Origin: an uncultured Porphyromonadaceae bacterium
GTDB lineage: Bacteria > Bacteroidota > Bacteroidia > Bacteroidales > Muribaculaceae
Length of the DNA stretch: 50,751 bases
Direction: 5' to 3'
NCBI GenBank assembly: GCA_900541865.1
Contig: UQLO01000023.1
Span: 1 to 50,751 of the forward strand
The position numbers and the translations under genes are program-made. Positions 1-8,597 of this stretch are shown piece after piece. The notes under the pieces are model-generated. The model was not told the origin of the DNA, did not search any database, and worked only from the letters and a program-made list of their open reading frames with translations. How positions within the stretch are numbered: position 1 is the stretch's first letter; the number at the start of each line of letters is the position of its first letter.

Positions 1-30
1 CGGTTCTTTTTTCAATGGTTTAAGCGCATG

Positions 31-77
31 TTTGCGGGACCTTTCGCGGCTTGCGAGCTGGAAGCTCGCCCTCCTTG
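31..77 (+). repeat. Dispersed hairpin repeat, copy 1
   Basis: A GC-rich module centred on the palindrome GCGAGCT-GGA-AGCTCGC at 53-69, flanked by the conserved words CTTTCGCGGCTT and CCTCCTTG. The same module recurs at about 22227-22265, 22513-22555, 26641-26687, 39199-39240 and 39294-39326, with a partial copy at 39088-39110. Bases 1-18 resemble the right half of a second hairpin module found in full at 39120-39151. No gene is visible in 1-96. Confidence 0.75.
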
Positions 78-96
78 TAGGGACCCTCCTTGAGGG

Positions 97-2340
97 TTAC
101 TTGGCGATGAGTTTGATGGTGCGACCGTCGACTTCGACGATGTAGATAGCACCGGGTGTTACGGCGACGTCGGCTGCCGGTCCGGAGTAGATGACGCTGC
201 CGCTGAGTGAGATGACGCGGAGTATGCCGCAGTCGCCGACTACGCTGATGATGCCGCCTGCGCAGCGCACTTTGGCGGGGGTCACGGCGACGGCGGCCTC
301 TACGGAGTCGAATTCTTTCTCATAGATGTTGTCGAAATTGCCCCAAGTGGTGTCGAAGCTGCTGTAGGCGGCCTTACTGCCTACGGGGACGTTGAGGATT
401 GCCTTGGTATAGGTCAGGAAGGTTCGGTTGTTCTCGTTGGTGTAGAACACGCTGTACTCGAAAGGCACGGGGACGGGATTGTGCACGTTGATTTCGGCCA
501 TGTGGGTGTACGTGCGCTCGCCGGCGCCGTTCAGGGCCATGGGGTAGGAGAAGCAGTAGGGGTCGATTTGGGCTACGGTGGCGGGGATGGTGACTTTCTG
601 GAGCAGGGAGTAGTCCATGGCCACGAGGCGTCGAGTGCCGTCGGGGATAACGTATTCTGTTGCCTTTGAGGAGGGGAAGCGGATGAGGTCGCTCTTGTTG
701 GCGGAGAAGAGGACGCCGTCGACGTCGCAGACTACGGGGTTACCTTCGGCGACTTTGATTTCTTCGAGGGCAACGTTGTGGGCGAGCTGTATCTTCCAGT
801 TGTAGAGGCTTGCGGGGATGTTGATCTTGCGGAGTTTGCCGTTGTTGTTGAGGTTGTTGGAGAGTATGGCCTCGACGCCTTCAGCGAATGTTATCTCTTC
901 GATTTCGGGGTTTTCGGTGATTGCGCGTTCGGCGATTGTCTTGACGGTTCCGGGCACTGTGAGGGAAGTGAGGGCTGTTTCGACGAGCGAGAGGGTTCCG
1001 ATTTCGGTTACGCTTTCGGGGATGGAAATGGAGCGGACGCCGGTGTTGCGGTAGAGGCAACCGGTTGCAAGCTTGGTTATTCCCTGCGGGATAGCGACGG
1101 ATTCGCCTGCAGCGTCGGGCACTCGGAGGAGGGATGTGCCGGCTTTGTCGGTGAGCCAGCCGTCGGCGGTGGCGGCGAAGTCGGCCGAAGCGTCGTCCAC
1201 CTCGAATCGGGCCAGGTTAGCGTTGTTGCCGAAGGCATTATAGGCGATGGAGTTCACCGAGGCGGGAATTTTCAGCGATGCCATCGGGGCACCGACCATA
1301 GCGTATTCGGTGATTGCGGTGACGGGGTATTGGCTGCCGCCGACGGTAACGTTCGCGAGAATTTCGGCCGACGCAGGCAGGCTTGCGGCATCGTAGTCGA
1401 CAAGGTCGCAGGCTGGCGACTCGCGGTTGAAATTGAGCCGGTAGACGAGTCCCCCTTCGGTGGCGTCGGTCAGCTTGGCGCATCCGGAGAAGACGTCTTC
1501 GCCCAGTTCAACTCCGTCGGGGAGGTTGATAGCGGAGAGGTTGGAGCATCCGGTGAAAGCGTTGTCGCCGATGGAGGAAATGCCGTCGGGGAGCACAATG
1601 CTCTCCAGGACAGTGTTTTTATAGAAAGCGCGGTGGTTGATGCCGACAACGGAGTATTGCTTGCCGTCGTGGTCGACCGTGGCGGGAATGGTCACTGCTG
1701 CGGCTTCGTCGGCGCCGTTTACCAGAACGGTATTGTCGTTGAGGGAGTGTATGTGGTATCGGATGCCGCCGGCCTCGAAGTCGAGCGCGTAGTAGGCTTC
1801 GGGCAGAGGGATGGTCATGGGGTCGTTGGCGTAGCCCCAGGCCATAGGGTCATCGTTGATGAGGAAGCGCGCCACGATGGCCCATTCCTTGATGTCGATG
1901 CCGGCATTGGTGATCTGGATGTTGTAGATGGGGAGCTCTTCGACGAACTCTTCGACGGTGGCGCCTCCCAGGAATATGGAGTAGTACGACATCGAGCAGA
2001 GGTGGGTGTCGGAGTTGTAGTAGACCGAGCGGGCGCCTTCCTGCTCGGGGATGACCACGCAGTAGGGGCGGGCGATGTCGAGGAGGAAGGGCGCGGTGCA
2101 GCCGGCGGCGGACCAGGCGTCGGGTATGCGTATGAGGTCGGTGTTGTCGCGGTTGAGCTCGAGGGTGGCGTTGTAGCGGGTGCCGGTGTTCATGCCGTCG
2201 TAGAACTCAAACGTACCGAGCGACTCCCACGAATCGGACGGCGGATTGTTGTACGAGCGGGCATACACGGGGGAGGCGGCCAAGCCGGCCAGCAGCAGGG
2301 CAGCGAGGGCCGTGGTGCTTTTGAAAGGATGATAGGACAT
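97..2340 (-). CDS. Secreted BspA-type leucine-rich-repeat protein
   Basis: 747 residues. An N-terminal signal peptide (about 1-27, ending PVYA) is followed by a unique region to about residue 200. Several LRR_5/BspA-type repeats follow, with the recurring pattern of a Pro-rich strand, then I-x-x-x-A-F and a short C-x-x-L (for example IGDNAFTGCSNL). The last 60 residues form a short beta-rich tail ending in ...GAIYIVEVDGR..., of the kind that ends many secreted Bacteroidales proteins; whether it is a type IX sorting signal cannot be told here. BspA-family proteins are surface or secreted and often bind host or microbial ligands, but no ligand can be inferred. It is transcribed alone and divergently from the oxidoreductase operon. 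No Shine-Dalgarno sequence is apparent, as usual in this phylum. Confidence 0.85.
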   Translation of the reverse strand: MSYHPFKSTTALAALLLAGLAASPVYARSYNNPPSDSWESLGTFEFYDGMNTGTRYNATLELNRDNTDLIRIPDAWSAAGCTAPFLLDIARPYCVVIPEQEGARSVYYNSDTHLCSMSYYSIFLGGATVEEFVEELPIYNIQITNAGIDIKEWAIVARFLINDDPMAWGYANDPMTIPLPEAYYALDFEAGGIRYHIHSLNDNTVLVNGADEAAAVTIPATVDHDGKQYSVVGINHRAFYKNTVLESIVLPDGISSIGDNAFTGCSNLSAINLPDGVELGEDVFSGCAKLTDATEGGLVYRLNFNRESPACDLVDYDAASLPASAEILANVTVGGSQYPVTAITEYAMVGAPMASLKIPASVNSIAYNAFGNNANLARFEVDDASADFAATADGWLTDKAGTSLLRVPDAAGESVAIPQGITKLATGCLYRNTGVRSISIPESVTEIGTLSLVETALTSLTVPGTVKTIAERAITENPEIEEITFAEGVEAILSNNLNNNGKLRKINIPASLYNWKIQLAHNVALEEIKVAEGNPVVCDVDGVLFSANKSDLIRFPSSKATEYVIPDGTRRLVAMDYSLLQKVTIPATVAQIDPYCFSYPMALNGAGERTYTHMAEINVHNPVPVPFEYSVFYTNENNRTFLTYTKAILNVPVGSKAAYSSFDTTWGNFDNIYEKEFDSVEAAVAVTPAKVRCAGGIISVVGDCGILRVISLSGSVIYSGPAADVAVTPGAIYIVEVDGRTIKLIAK

Positions 2341-2429
2341 AAAATATAGTTGTTAATAAAAGGGTTAGATTATGCGGGCGGCCCGGCCCCGTGAATGCCG
2401 GCGCCCCGTGGTTTAGCTTGATCTCCGCG

Positions 2430-2438
2430 GCAAAGGTA
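2430..2438 (-). promoter_or_regulatory. Possible -7 box for the LRR gene
   Basis: On the minus strand the sequence reads TACCTTTGC, fitting TAnnTTTG. No clear TTG lies about 20 bp upstream of it, so the call is weak. It would give a leader of roughly 80 nt. Confidence 0.35.
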
Positions 2439-2490
2439 TACAAAAGATTTTGAAACCGAAAAGAATTTGGTTAAAAAAGGGGGCGCAGTG

Positions 2491-2521
2491 TTGCGGATTG
2501 ACAAAGATTCACTATATTTGC
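2491..2521 (+). promoter_or_regulatory. Bacteroidota-type promoter of the oxidoreductase operon
   Basis: TTG at 2491-2493, 19 bp, then TATATTTGC at 2513-2521 fits the phylum's -33/-7 consensus. It lies 70 bp upstream of the first gene. The 250-bp gap 2341-2590 holds only this and the weak divergent promoter. Confidence 0.65.
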
Positions 2522-2590
2522 CACTGAAAGCGATTAGGGCACGCAGCCCGCGCTTTTAACAGTGTACTAACCCCGCAAAAAACCAACATT

Positions 2591-2827
2591 ATGGCAAAGG
2601 TCCATGGCGCTGTCGAAATCGACAGCAAACGCTGCAAAGGATGCGAGCTCTGCGTGGTGGCATGTCCGACGGATGTGCTGCTTCTTGAGCCACAGGAGGT
2701 CAACGACAGGGGCTACCACTATGCCTTCACGGCTCACCCCGATGCATGCATCGGCTGCGCCGCCTGCGCAACAGTGTGTCCCGACGCCTGCATCGAAGTG
2801 TACCGCCTTGTGGAGAAGTCTGCCTGA
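2591..2827 (+). CDS. 2-oxoacid:ferredoxin oxidoreductase, ferredoxin-like delta subunit
   Basis: 78 residues, the length expected for a two-cluster ferredoxin subunit. Two full 4Fe-4S motifs are visible: CKGCELCVVACP (about 15-26) and CIGCAACATVCP (about 53-64). In this enzyme family the subunit passes electrons from the thiamine-bound intermediate to free ferredoxin during oxidative decarboxylation of a 2-oxoacid to its acyl-CoA. It is the first gene of a four-subunit operon (delta, alpha, beta, gamma) and acts in the cytoplasm. It is often labelled KorD or VorD; the substrate cannot be fixed from sequence alone. Confidence 0.9.
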   Translation: MAKVHGAVEIDSKRCKGCELCVVACPTDVLLLEPQEVNDRGYHYAFTAHPDACIGCAACATVCPDACIEVYRLVEKSA

Positions 2828-2884
2828 GGGCGCCCGGAGCGCCCGCCGCAATTCCCCTAAACTTTCAGTCCCCCACCCCCACTT

Positions 2885-3970
2885 ATGGAAGAAGAAGTAA
2901 AATTGATGAAAGGCAACGAGGCCATAGCGCACGCCGCTATCCGCTACGGTGCCGACGGGTATTTCGGCTATCCCATCACTCCGCAGAGCGAAGTGCTGGA
3001 AACCCTTGCCGAGCTCAAGCCGTGGGAAACCACGGGAATGGTAGTGCTACAGGCAGAGAGCGAGGTCGCCGCCATCAACATGGTCTACGGCGGCGCCGCC
3101 ACGGGCCGCGCGGTGATGACCTCGTCGTCGTCGCCGGGCGTGAGCCTCAAGCAGGAGGGCATCTCCTATCTTGCTGCCTCGGAGCTGCCGGCGCTTATAG
3201 TCAACGTGATGCGCGGCGGACCCGGTCTGGGCACCATCCAGCCATCGCAGGCCGACTATTTCCAGGCCTGCAAAGGCGGTGGCCACGGCGACTACCACCT
3301 CATCGTGCTTGCGCCGGCCACTGTTCAGGAAATGACCGACTTTGTGGGCCTTGGCTTCGACCTGGCCTTTAAATACCGCACCCCGGCTATGATACTTGCC
3401 GACGGCATCGTCGGTCAGATGATGGAGAAGGTTGTACTGCCGCCTCAGCGTCCCCGCCGCACCGACGAGGAAGTTCGCGAGCAGTGCCCGTGGGCAGCCT
3501 GCGGCCGCGCCGGCCGCGAGCACCGCAACGTAGTGACGTCGCTGGAGCTTGACTCGGCCAAGATGGAGGAGAACAACCACCGCTTCCAGGCCACTTACCG
3601 CCGCATCGAGGAGAACGAAGTGCGCTTCCAGGAATACTATACCGAGGATGCGGAGTATCTCATCGTGGCCTTCGGCACCGTTGCCCGCATATGCCTCAAG
3701 GCAATTGAGGAAGCGCGCGAGGCCGGCATCAAAATCGGTCTTCTGCGCCCCATCACGCTGTGGCCCTTCCCGAAGAAGGAAGTTGCCCGGCTTGCCGCCC
3801 GGGTAAAGGGTATACTTACGGTAGAGCTCAACGCCGGCCAGATGGTCGAGGACGTGCGCCTGGCGGCCCCGACCACCGAAGTTTTCCACTTCGGGCGCAT
3901 GGGCGGCATCGTTCCCAACCCGGTGGAGGTGCTCGACGCCCTCAAAGAGCATTTTCCGGAGTTACGTTAA
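2885..3970 (+). CDS. vorB: 2-oxoacid:ferredoxin oxidoreductase alpha subunit (VorB/KorA type)
   Basis: 361 residues, typical for the separate alpha subunit. The N-terminal pyrimidine-binding domain begins with MKGNEAIAHAAIRYGADGYFG and contains the YPITP motif (about 30-34) and the conserved QAESEVAAINMVYGG stretch; the C-terminal third is the transketolase-C-like domain. With the beta subunit it forms the thiamine-diphosphate site. Bacteroidales homologues are usually annotated as 3-methyl-2-oxobutanoate dehydrogenase VorB, implying branched-chain 2-oxoacids, but 2-oxoglutarate is also possible. It lies 57 bp after the ferredoxin subunit and 18 bp before the beta subunit, in one operon. Confidence 0.88.
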   Translation: MEEEVKLMKGNEAIAHAAIRYGADGYFGYPITPQSEVLETLAELKPWETTGMVVLQAESEVAAINMVYGGAATGRAVMTSSSSPGVSLKQEGISYLAASELPALIVNVMRGGPGLGTIQPSQADYFQACKGGGHGDYHLIVLAPATVQEMTDFVGLGFDLAFKYRTPAMILADGIVGQMMEKVVLPPQRPRRTDEEVREQCPWAACGRAGREHRNVVTSLELDSAKMEENNHRFQATYRRIEENEVRFQEYYTEDAEYLIVAFGTVARICLKAIEEAREAGIKIGLLRPITLWPFPKKEVARLAARVKGILTVELNAGQMVEDVRLAAPTTEVFHFGRMGGIVPNPVEVLDALKEHFPELR

Positions 3971-3988
3971 CGCAAACACAACACAGCC

Positions 3989-4762
3989 ATGACAAAAGAA
4001 GAAATAATCAGCGCGGGAACCAAAGTATATTCCCGTCCGCGGCTGCTCACAGAGAATGTGACCCATTACTGCCCCGGCTGCAGCCATGGTGTGGTGCACC
4101 GCATCATCGCCGAGCTGCTGGACGAAATGCACCTTGAGGACGTTGCCATCGGCATCGCTCCGGTAGGCTGCGCCGTGTTCGCCTATAACTATATCGACGT
4201 AGACTGGGTAGAGGCCGCCCACGGTCGCGCTCCGGCTCTTGCCACAGCTGCCAGCCGCCTCAATCCCGACCGCATGGTGTTCACCTATCAGGGCGACGGC
4301 GACCTTGCCGCCATCGGCACCGCCGAGACCATCCACGCCGCCAACCGCGGCGAGAATATCGCCATGATATTCATCAACAACGCCATCTACGGCATGACGG
4401 GCGGCCAGATGGCCCCGACGACCCTACTGGGGCAGAAGACAGCCACCACGCCCTACGGCCGTACCGCCGAGCTCAACGGCTATCCGCTGCCTATCAGCAA
4501 CCTGCTGGCGCAACTCGACGGCACATGCTACGTAACGCGCCAGGCCGTCCACACCCCGGCGGCCGTGCGCAAGGCCAAAGCAGCCATCAAGCAGGCCTTC
4601 CAAAACGCTATGGCCAAGCGCGGCACCTCGGTGGTGGAAATCGTTTCGACCTGCAACTCAGGCTGGAAGCTGACGCCCGCTCAGAGCAACGACTGGATGG
4701 TCGAGCATATGTTTGAAAAATATCCGCTGGGAACCCTCAAGGATACCGTTAACGCCAAATAA
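3989..4762 (+). CDS. 2-oxoacid:ferredoxin oxidoreductase beta subunit, TPP-binding
   Basis: 257 residues, normal for this subunit. The thiamine-diphosphate/Mg motif is complete: GDGDLAAIG (about 111-119) followed after the usual spacing by NNAIYGMTGGQ. CPGCSHG near residue 29 is also typical of the family and matches 2-oxoglutarate and branched-chain oxoacid enzymes. It binds the cofactor on which the 2-oxoacid is decarboxylated. Co-transcribed with its partners; 9 bp separate its stop from the gamma subunit. Confidence 0.9.
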   Translation: MTKEEIISAGTKVYSRPRLLTENVTHYCPGCSHGVVHRIIAELLDEMHLEDVAIGIAPVGCAVFAYNYIDVDWVEAAHGRAPALATAASRLNPDRMVFTYQGDGDLAAIGTAETIHAANRGENIAMIFINNAIYGMTGGQMAPTTLLGQKTATTPYGRTAELNGYPLPISNLLAQLDGTCYVTRQAVHTPAAVRKAKAAIKQAFQNAMAKRGTSVVEIVSTCNSGWKLTPAQSNDWMVEHMFEKYPLGTLKDTVNAK

Positions 4763-4771
4763 CCGAGCCAT

Positions 4772-5308
4772 ATGAAAGAAGAAATAGTAATTGCCGGTTT
4801 CGGCGGCCAGGGTGTGCTCTCGATGGGCAAGATACTTGCCTACGCCGGCCTTATGGACAATCTGGAAGTGACCTGGATGCCTTCGTACGGCCCCGAGCAG
4901 CGCGGCGGCACGGCCAACGTCACCGTGATACTCTCCGACAAGCCCATCAGCAGCCCCGTGCTCGACAGCTACGACACTGCCGTAGTGCTCAATCAGCAGA
5001 GTCTCGACAAATTCGAAAGCAAGGTGAAGCCCGGAGGCACACTCATCTACGATCCGTCGGGCATACACCGCCTCCCTGAGCGCACCGACATCAAGGTGGT
5101 GTGCGTCGACGCCATGACGGCAGCCATAGAGCTCAAAAACTCAAAGACATACAATATGGTACTACTTGGCGCACTGCTGCAGTGCCGCCCGGTGGTGCCC
5201 ATCGATGCCGTTGTGCGCGGCCTTCGCAAAACCCTTCCGGAACGCCACCATCACCTCATACCGCTCAATGAGGAGGCGCTCCGCAAAGGTATGTCGCTGG
5301 TAGGCTGA
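4772..5308 (+). CDS. 2-oxoacid:ferredoxin oxidoreductase gamma subunit
   Basis: 178 residues. The opening VIAGFGGQGVLSMGKILA and the later SYGPEQRGG signature are diagnostic of the catalytic gamma domain of 2-oxoacid:acceptor oxidoreductases. It completes the four-subunit complex encoded from 2591. All four polypeptides are full length with no frameshift, so the complex should be functional in anaerobic amino-acid or central carbon metabolism, producing reduced ferredoxin and acyl-CoA (or running in the reductive direction). Confidence 0.9.
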   Translation: MKEEIVIAGFGGQGVLSMGKILAYAGLMDNLEVTWMPSYGPEQRGGTANVTVILSDKPISSPVLDSYDTAVVLNQQSLDKFESKVKPGGTLIYDPSGIHRLPERTDIKVVCVDAMTAAIELKNSKTYNMVLLGALLQCRPVVPIDAVVRGLRKTLPERHHHLIPLNEEALRKGMSLVG

Positions 5309-5327
5309 GCGCCGGGACCACTCCCCC

Positions 5328-6074
5328 ATGACCGACCGCACGGCACGCCGAATAGCAACAGCCATAGTCACAGCCACGGGTATTCTCGTGGCTGTCTTTG
5401 GTGTTGGGCGCCTTCTGCGCCGGCCGCAGCCCCACGTCGAGGTCGACCGGTCGGTCTATCCCGTTGTCGGCCTTGACATTTCGGCCCACAACGGGGCTGT
5501 CGACTTCGACAGCGTGGCCGCCGCCGGGGTCGACTTCGTATATCTCAAGGCCAGCGAGGGCGTTACCTTCCGCGACAGCACTTTCGCCCGCAACCGCCGG
5601 CTGGCCGACAGCGCGGGGCTGCTCGTGGGCGCCTACCACTTTTTCCGCTTCGACTGCGACGGGCGTCGGCAGGCCATGAACATACTTGCCGCCACCGACA
5701 GTGCGGATCTCGACCTGCCCGTTGCCATCGACATCGAGGAGTGGGGCAATACCGCCGATGTGGCCACCGACGTCATCATAGGGCGTCTCCAGACCATGGA
5801 GGCCATGCTTCGCGGGGCGGGGCGCCGGGTGATGATCTACACCAACAAAAACGGCTATGCGCGCTTTGTACGGCCGGCCTTCGAGGACGATCCGTCGGCT
5901 TCGCCGGACCTTTGGATATGCTCCTTCACGGACCCGCCGGTGGCACACGCCAACTGGCGTGTCTGGCAGCACAGCCACGCCTCGCGCATCGCCGGCGTCC
6001 GGGGCGCGGTCGACCTCAATACTTTCAACGGCAGCCGCGACGACTTCCAGCAGTGGGCGCAGGGGGGGAATTGA
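5328..6074 (+). CDS. GH25 family lysozyme-like glycosidase, membrane anchored
   Basis: 248 residues. A short basic N-terminus and a single hydrophobic segment (about 9-29) suggest a signal anchor, placing the enzyme in the periplasm or at the envelope. The rest is a GH25 barrel: GLDISAHNG (Asp50), a YLKASEG strand, GAYHFFR, and the catalytic AIDIEEWG with Asp135 and Glu137. GH25 enzymes cleave the beta-1,4 bond of peptidoglycan (N-acetylmuramidase). It begins 19 bp after the oxidoreductase gamma gene, so it is probably transcribed with it, although no functional link is obvious. Confidence 0.88.
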   Translation: MTDRTARRIATAIVTATGILVAVFGVGRLLRRPQPHVEVDRSVYPVVGLDISAHNGAVDFDSVAAAGVDFVYLKASEGVTFRDSTFARNRRLADSAGLLVGAYHFFRFDCDGRRQAMNILAATDSADLDLPVAIDIEEWGNTADVATDVIIGRLQTMEAMLRGAGRRVMIYTNKNGYARFVRPAFEDDPSASPDLWICSFTDPPVAHANWRVWQHSHASRIAGVRGAVDLNTFNGSRDDFQQWAQGGN

Positions 6075-6192
6075 GAATTTAAAATTAAAAATTTAGAATT
6101 TAAAATGAGGCTCCCTTTGGGGCTGTGGGGCTATGGTCTTTTTGACCGGAGTGCCGGAGTGCCATAGGGCCGGAGGACGCACCTTATATTTA

Positions 6193-6224
6193 TTTGGTTA
6201 TTCGGGGCAAAAATCTTAATTTTG
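6193..6224 (+). promoter_or_regulatory. Promoter of the glycosyltransferase gene
   Basis: TTTG at 6193-6196, exactly 20 bp, then TAATTTTG at 6217-6224; about 20 bp before the ATG. The rest of the gap 6075-6192 holds an AT-rich repeat-like stretch (GAATTTAAAATT words at 6071-6103) and a GC-rich segment with no gene. Confidence 0.65.
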
Positions 6225-6243
6225 TGAGCACAATTTTTGCCCT

Positions 6244-7218
6244 ATGACCGAATCGATTCCACCGCGCAAAGCTCCCGTGCTGGCTATTGTGGTGCCCTGC
6301 TATAATGAGACAGAGGCGCTGCCCGTCACTATGCCCGCTCTTCTGGGCACACTCGACCGCCTTGCCCGGCAGGGGCTTGCGTCGCCGCAGAGCTACGTGC
6401 TGTGCGTCGACGACGGCAGCCGCGACGGCACCTGGCAGCTCATCGAGAGCATGCACCATGCCGACGGTCGGGTGCGCGGCCTTGCGCTGGCCCACAACCG
6501 CGGGCATCAGTATGCCCTTCTTGCCGGCCTCCACGAGGTGACGGGTAAGTGCGATGCCGCCATCAGCATCGACGCCGACCTTCAGGACGATCCGGCCGCC
6601 ATAGAGGCTATGATGCGCAACTTTGCGGAGGGCAAGGAGATAGTATTCGGGGTGCGGTCGAGCCGCGCCACCGACACCACCTTCAAACGCACCACGGCGC
6701 ACGCCTTCTATACCTTCCAGAAGCTGATGGGTCTGGAGACAGTCTACGACCACGCCGACTACCGCCTGATGAGCGACCGCGCCCTGCGGTTGCTGGGCGA
6801 GTACGGCGAGAGCAATATGTTTCTACGCGGCATAGTGCCGCAAATCGGCCTCGACACGGCCTTGGTGACCTACGGCCGCAATCCCCGCGTGGCCGGAACG
6901 TCGAAGTACCCGCTGTCGAAAATGCTCGCGCTGAGCATCGACGGCATAACGTCGTTCTCGGCACGGCCCATGCGCTGGATTTTCTACCTCGGCCTGATAA
7001 TCTTCGTGCTGACGCTGCTGGTGACGCTCTATGTGCTTATCTCCTACTTCTTCAGCTCGCACATCAGCCCGGGCTGGGCATCGATTATGCTTTCGGTGTG
7101 GTTCCTGGGTAGCTTGATACTCATGGCAATAGGCGTTGTGGGTGAGTATATCGGCAAGATTTTCGTTGAAGTGAAACACCGCCCGCGCTACGCCGTGCGC
7201 GAGGTGCTTTGGGATTGA
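6244..7218 (+). CDS. Family 2 glycosyltransferase, polyprenyl-phosphate type (GtrB/DPM1-like)
   Basis: 324 residues. GT-A fold motifs: VVPCYNE (17-22), CVDDGSRDG (54-62), AHNRGHQYALLAG, and the metal-binding DADLQDD (110-116). Two transmembrane helices near the C-terminus (about 244-270 and 279-302) and a basic tail match enzymes that load a sugar onto undecaprenyl or dolichyl phosphate at the inner face of the cytoplasmic membrane. The sugar is unknown. A GtrA-family protein, the frequent flippase partner of such enzymes, is encoded far away at 36021, so the two need not work together. It has its own promoter and is followed after 11 bp by a DUF3822 gene. Confidence 0.85.
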   Translation: MTESIPPRKAPVLAIVVPCYNETEALPVTMPALLGTLDRLARQGLASPQSYVLCVDDGSRDGTWQLIESMHHADGRVRGLALAHNRGHQYALLAGLHEVTGKCDAAISIDADLQDDPAAIEAMMRNFAEGKEIVFGVRSSRATDTTFKRTTAHAFYTFQKLMGLETVYDHADYRLMSDRALRLLGEYGESNMFLRGIVPQIGLDTALVTYGRNPRVAGTSKYPLSKMLALSIDGITSFSARPMRWIFYLGLIIFVLTLLVTLYVLISYFFSSHISPGWASIMLSVWFLGSLILMAIGVVGEYIGKIFVEVKHRPRYAVREVLWD

Positions 7219-7229
7219 CAGACAGAGCC

Positions 7230-8045
7230 ATGCAGACCGCAGCTACTCCCATCTTCGCCCCTGCGCGCCCCGAGAACTGGCGCCTGGGCCTGCTCGTCGA
7301 CACCACGAGCCTCAAGGCCGTTGCCTGCAGCATGGCCGACGCTTCCGAGCCGGTGACGGTGCGGGTTCCGCTTGCCGAAGCCGGTTTGGCCAACCTCGAG
7401 GAGGCCGTCTACTCTATTCCGGGGCTGCTTGCCGACTTCCGACGCGTCGATGCCGTTTGGCGTACGAGTTCCTTCACCATGGTGCCCGACGGACTTGGTG
7501 CCGAGGCCGACAACGGCGCCGCACTCCTCACCGGCATACATAATGACGACGGAAGCACCACGCTCTACCGCAACGCCGTAGGCACCACGGGAGCGGCGGC
7601 ACTGTGGACAATGCCGACCGAGGTTTCCAACTTCCTTGCGCGTACCTTCCGCAACCCTCGTTTCCACCACCCGCTGAGCATACTTGGCGGCTTTTTCGGC
7701 AGCCGCTGCCACCGAGGCAACTGCGCAAAACTCTTCGTGCACTTCAACGGCACCGAGGGCATCGACCTGGGCTGCTTCGACGCCGCCGGACGGCTGCTGG
7801 CGCTCACCTGGCGGCGCACCCCGGCCGACACCGACGCCCTATACTTCATTCTTAGTTTCTTCAAAACCAACGGCTTGGATCCGGAGAAAGACGAAATACT
7901 GCTTTGCGGAGCCACCGGGCGCCGGCAGGCTCTGACGCCTACCCTGCGGCGCTATGTGCGCAAGGTACTGCCGCTACTTACCGGCCCTGAAGCCCCGGCG
8001 GCGGCTTTCTCCACCGTTCTCTCCCTAACCATGCAGCAGACATGA
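7230..8045 (+). CDS. DUF3822 family protein
   Basis: 271 residues from the ATG at 7230; a TTG 21 bp upstream would overlap the previous gene and is less likely. The sequence fits the DUF3822 family, a Bacteroidota-specific group typically encoded immediately upstream of rsmD, as here, with a 4-bp ATGA overlap. The fold is thought to be ASKHA/actin-like, but no biochemical role is established. No signal peptide or membrane segment is seen, so it is probably cytoplasmic. The tight coupling to an rRNA methyltransferase hints at a role in ribosome assembly; this is inference only. Confidence 0.75.
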   Translation: MQTAATPIFAPARPENWRLGLLVDTTSLKAVACSMADASEPVTVRVPLAEAGLANLEEAVYSIPGLLADFRRVDAVWRTSSFTMVPDGLGAEADNGAALLTGIHNDDGSTTLYRNAVGTTGAAALWTMPTEVSNFLARTFRNPRFHHPLSILGGFFGSRCHRGNCAKLFVHFNGTEGIDLGCFDAAGRLLALTWRRTPADTDALYFILSFFKTNGLDPEKDEILLCGATGRRQALTPTLRRYVRKVLPLLTGPEAPAAAFSTVLSLTMQQT

Positions 8046-8596
8046 GAATAATACGAGGAAAATACGGGCGGCGCCGCTTCGACGTGCCCACCAACATAAC
8101 AGCTCGGCCCACCACCGACTTTGCCCGCGAAAATATATTCAACGTGCTGGAAAACATCGTAGACTTCGAGGGATGCGACGCCCTCGACCTCTTCGCCGGC
8201 ACCGGAGCCGTCAGCTTTGAGTTCCTCTCGCGAGGCTGCCGCAGCGTGGTTTCGGTCGAGAAGGCGCGCACCCAGCAGAACTTCATCGCCAAGGTCGCCG
8301 GGGAGCTCGGCGCCGACAACCACACTTTGGTGCGGGGCGACGTGTTCCGCTATATCGATTCGTGTACCCGGGGCTTCGACATCGTCTTCGCCGACCCTCC
8401 CTACGACCTTCCCGACTTCGGCGAAATACCCGGCAAGGTACTCGCCTCCAAACTATTGCGTCCCGGCGCAACCTTTATCATGGAGCACTCGGCGCGCTAC
8501 GACTTCTCGCACCTTCCCCACTTCAGCGAGCATCGCGCCTACGGCTCGGTGAACTTCTCCATTTTCCGAATACCAACCACCTCTAATCCTGAATAA
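8042..8596 (+). CDS. rsmD: 16S rRNA (guanine966-N2)-methyltransferase RsmD
   Basis: 184 residues, the usual length. It starts MRIIRGKYGRR, which resembles the RIIGGKWRGR start of RsmD. The SAM-binding motif LDLFAGTG is at 48-55 and the catalytic DPPY motif at 118-121. The enzyme methylates N2 of G966 in 16S rRNA during 30S maturation. Its start overlaps the DUF3822 stop by 4 bp, indicating translational coupling. Confidence 0.92.
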   Translation: MRIIRGKYGRRRFDVPTNITARPTTDFARENIFNVLENIVDFEGCDALDLFAGTGAVSFEFLSRGCRSVVSVEKARTQQNFIAKVAGELGADNHTLVRGDVFRYIDSCTRGFDIVFADPPYDLPDFGEIPGKVLASKLLRPGATFIMEHSARYDFSHLPHFSEHRAYGSVNFSIFRIPTTSNPE

Positions 8597-8597
8597 C

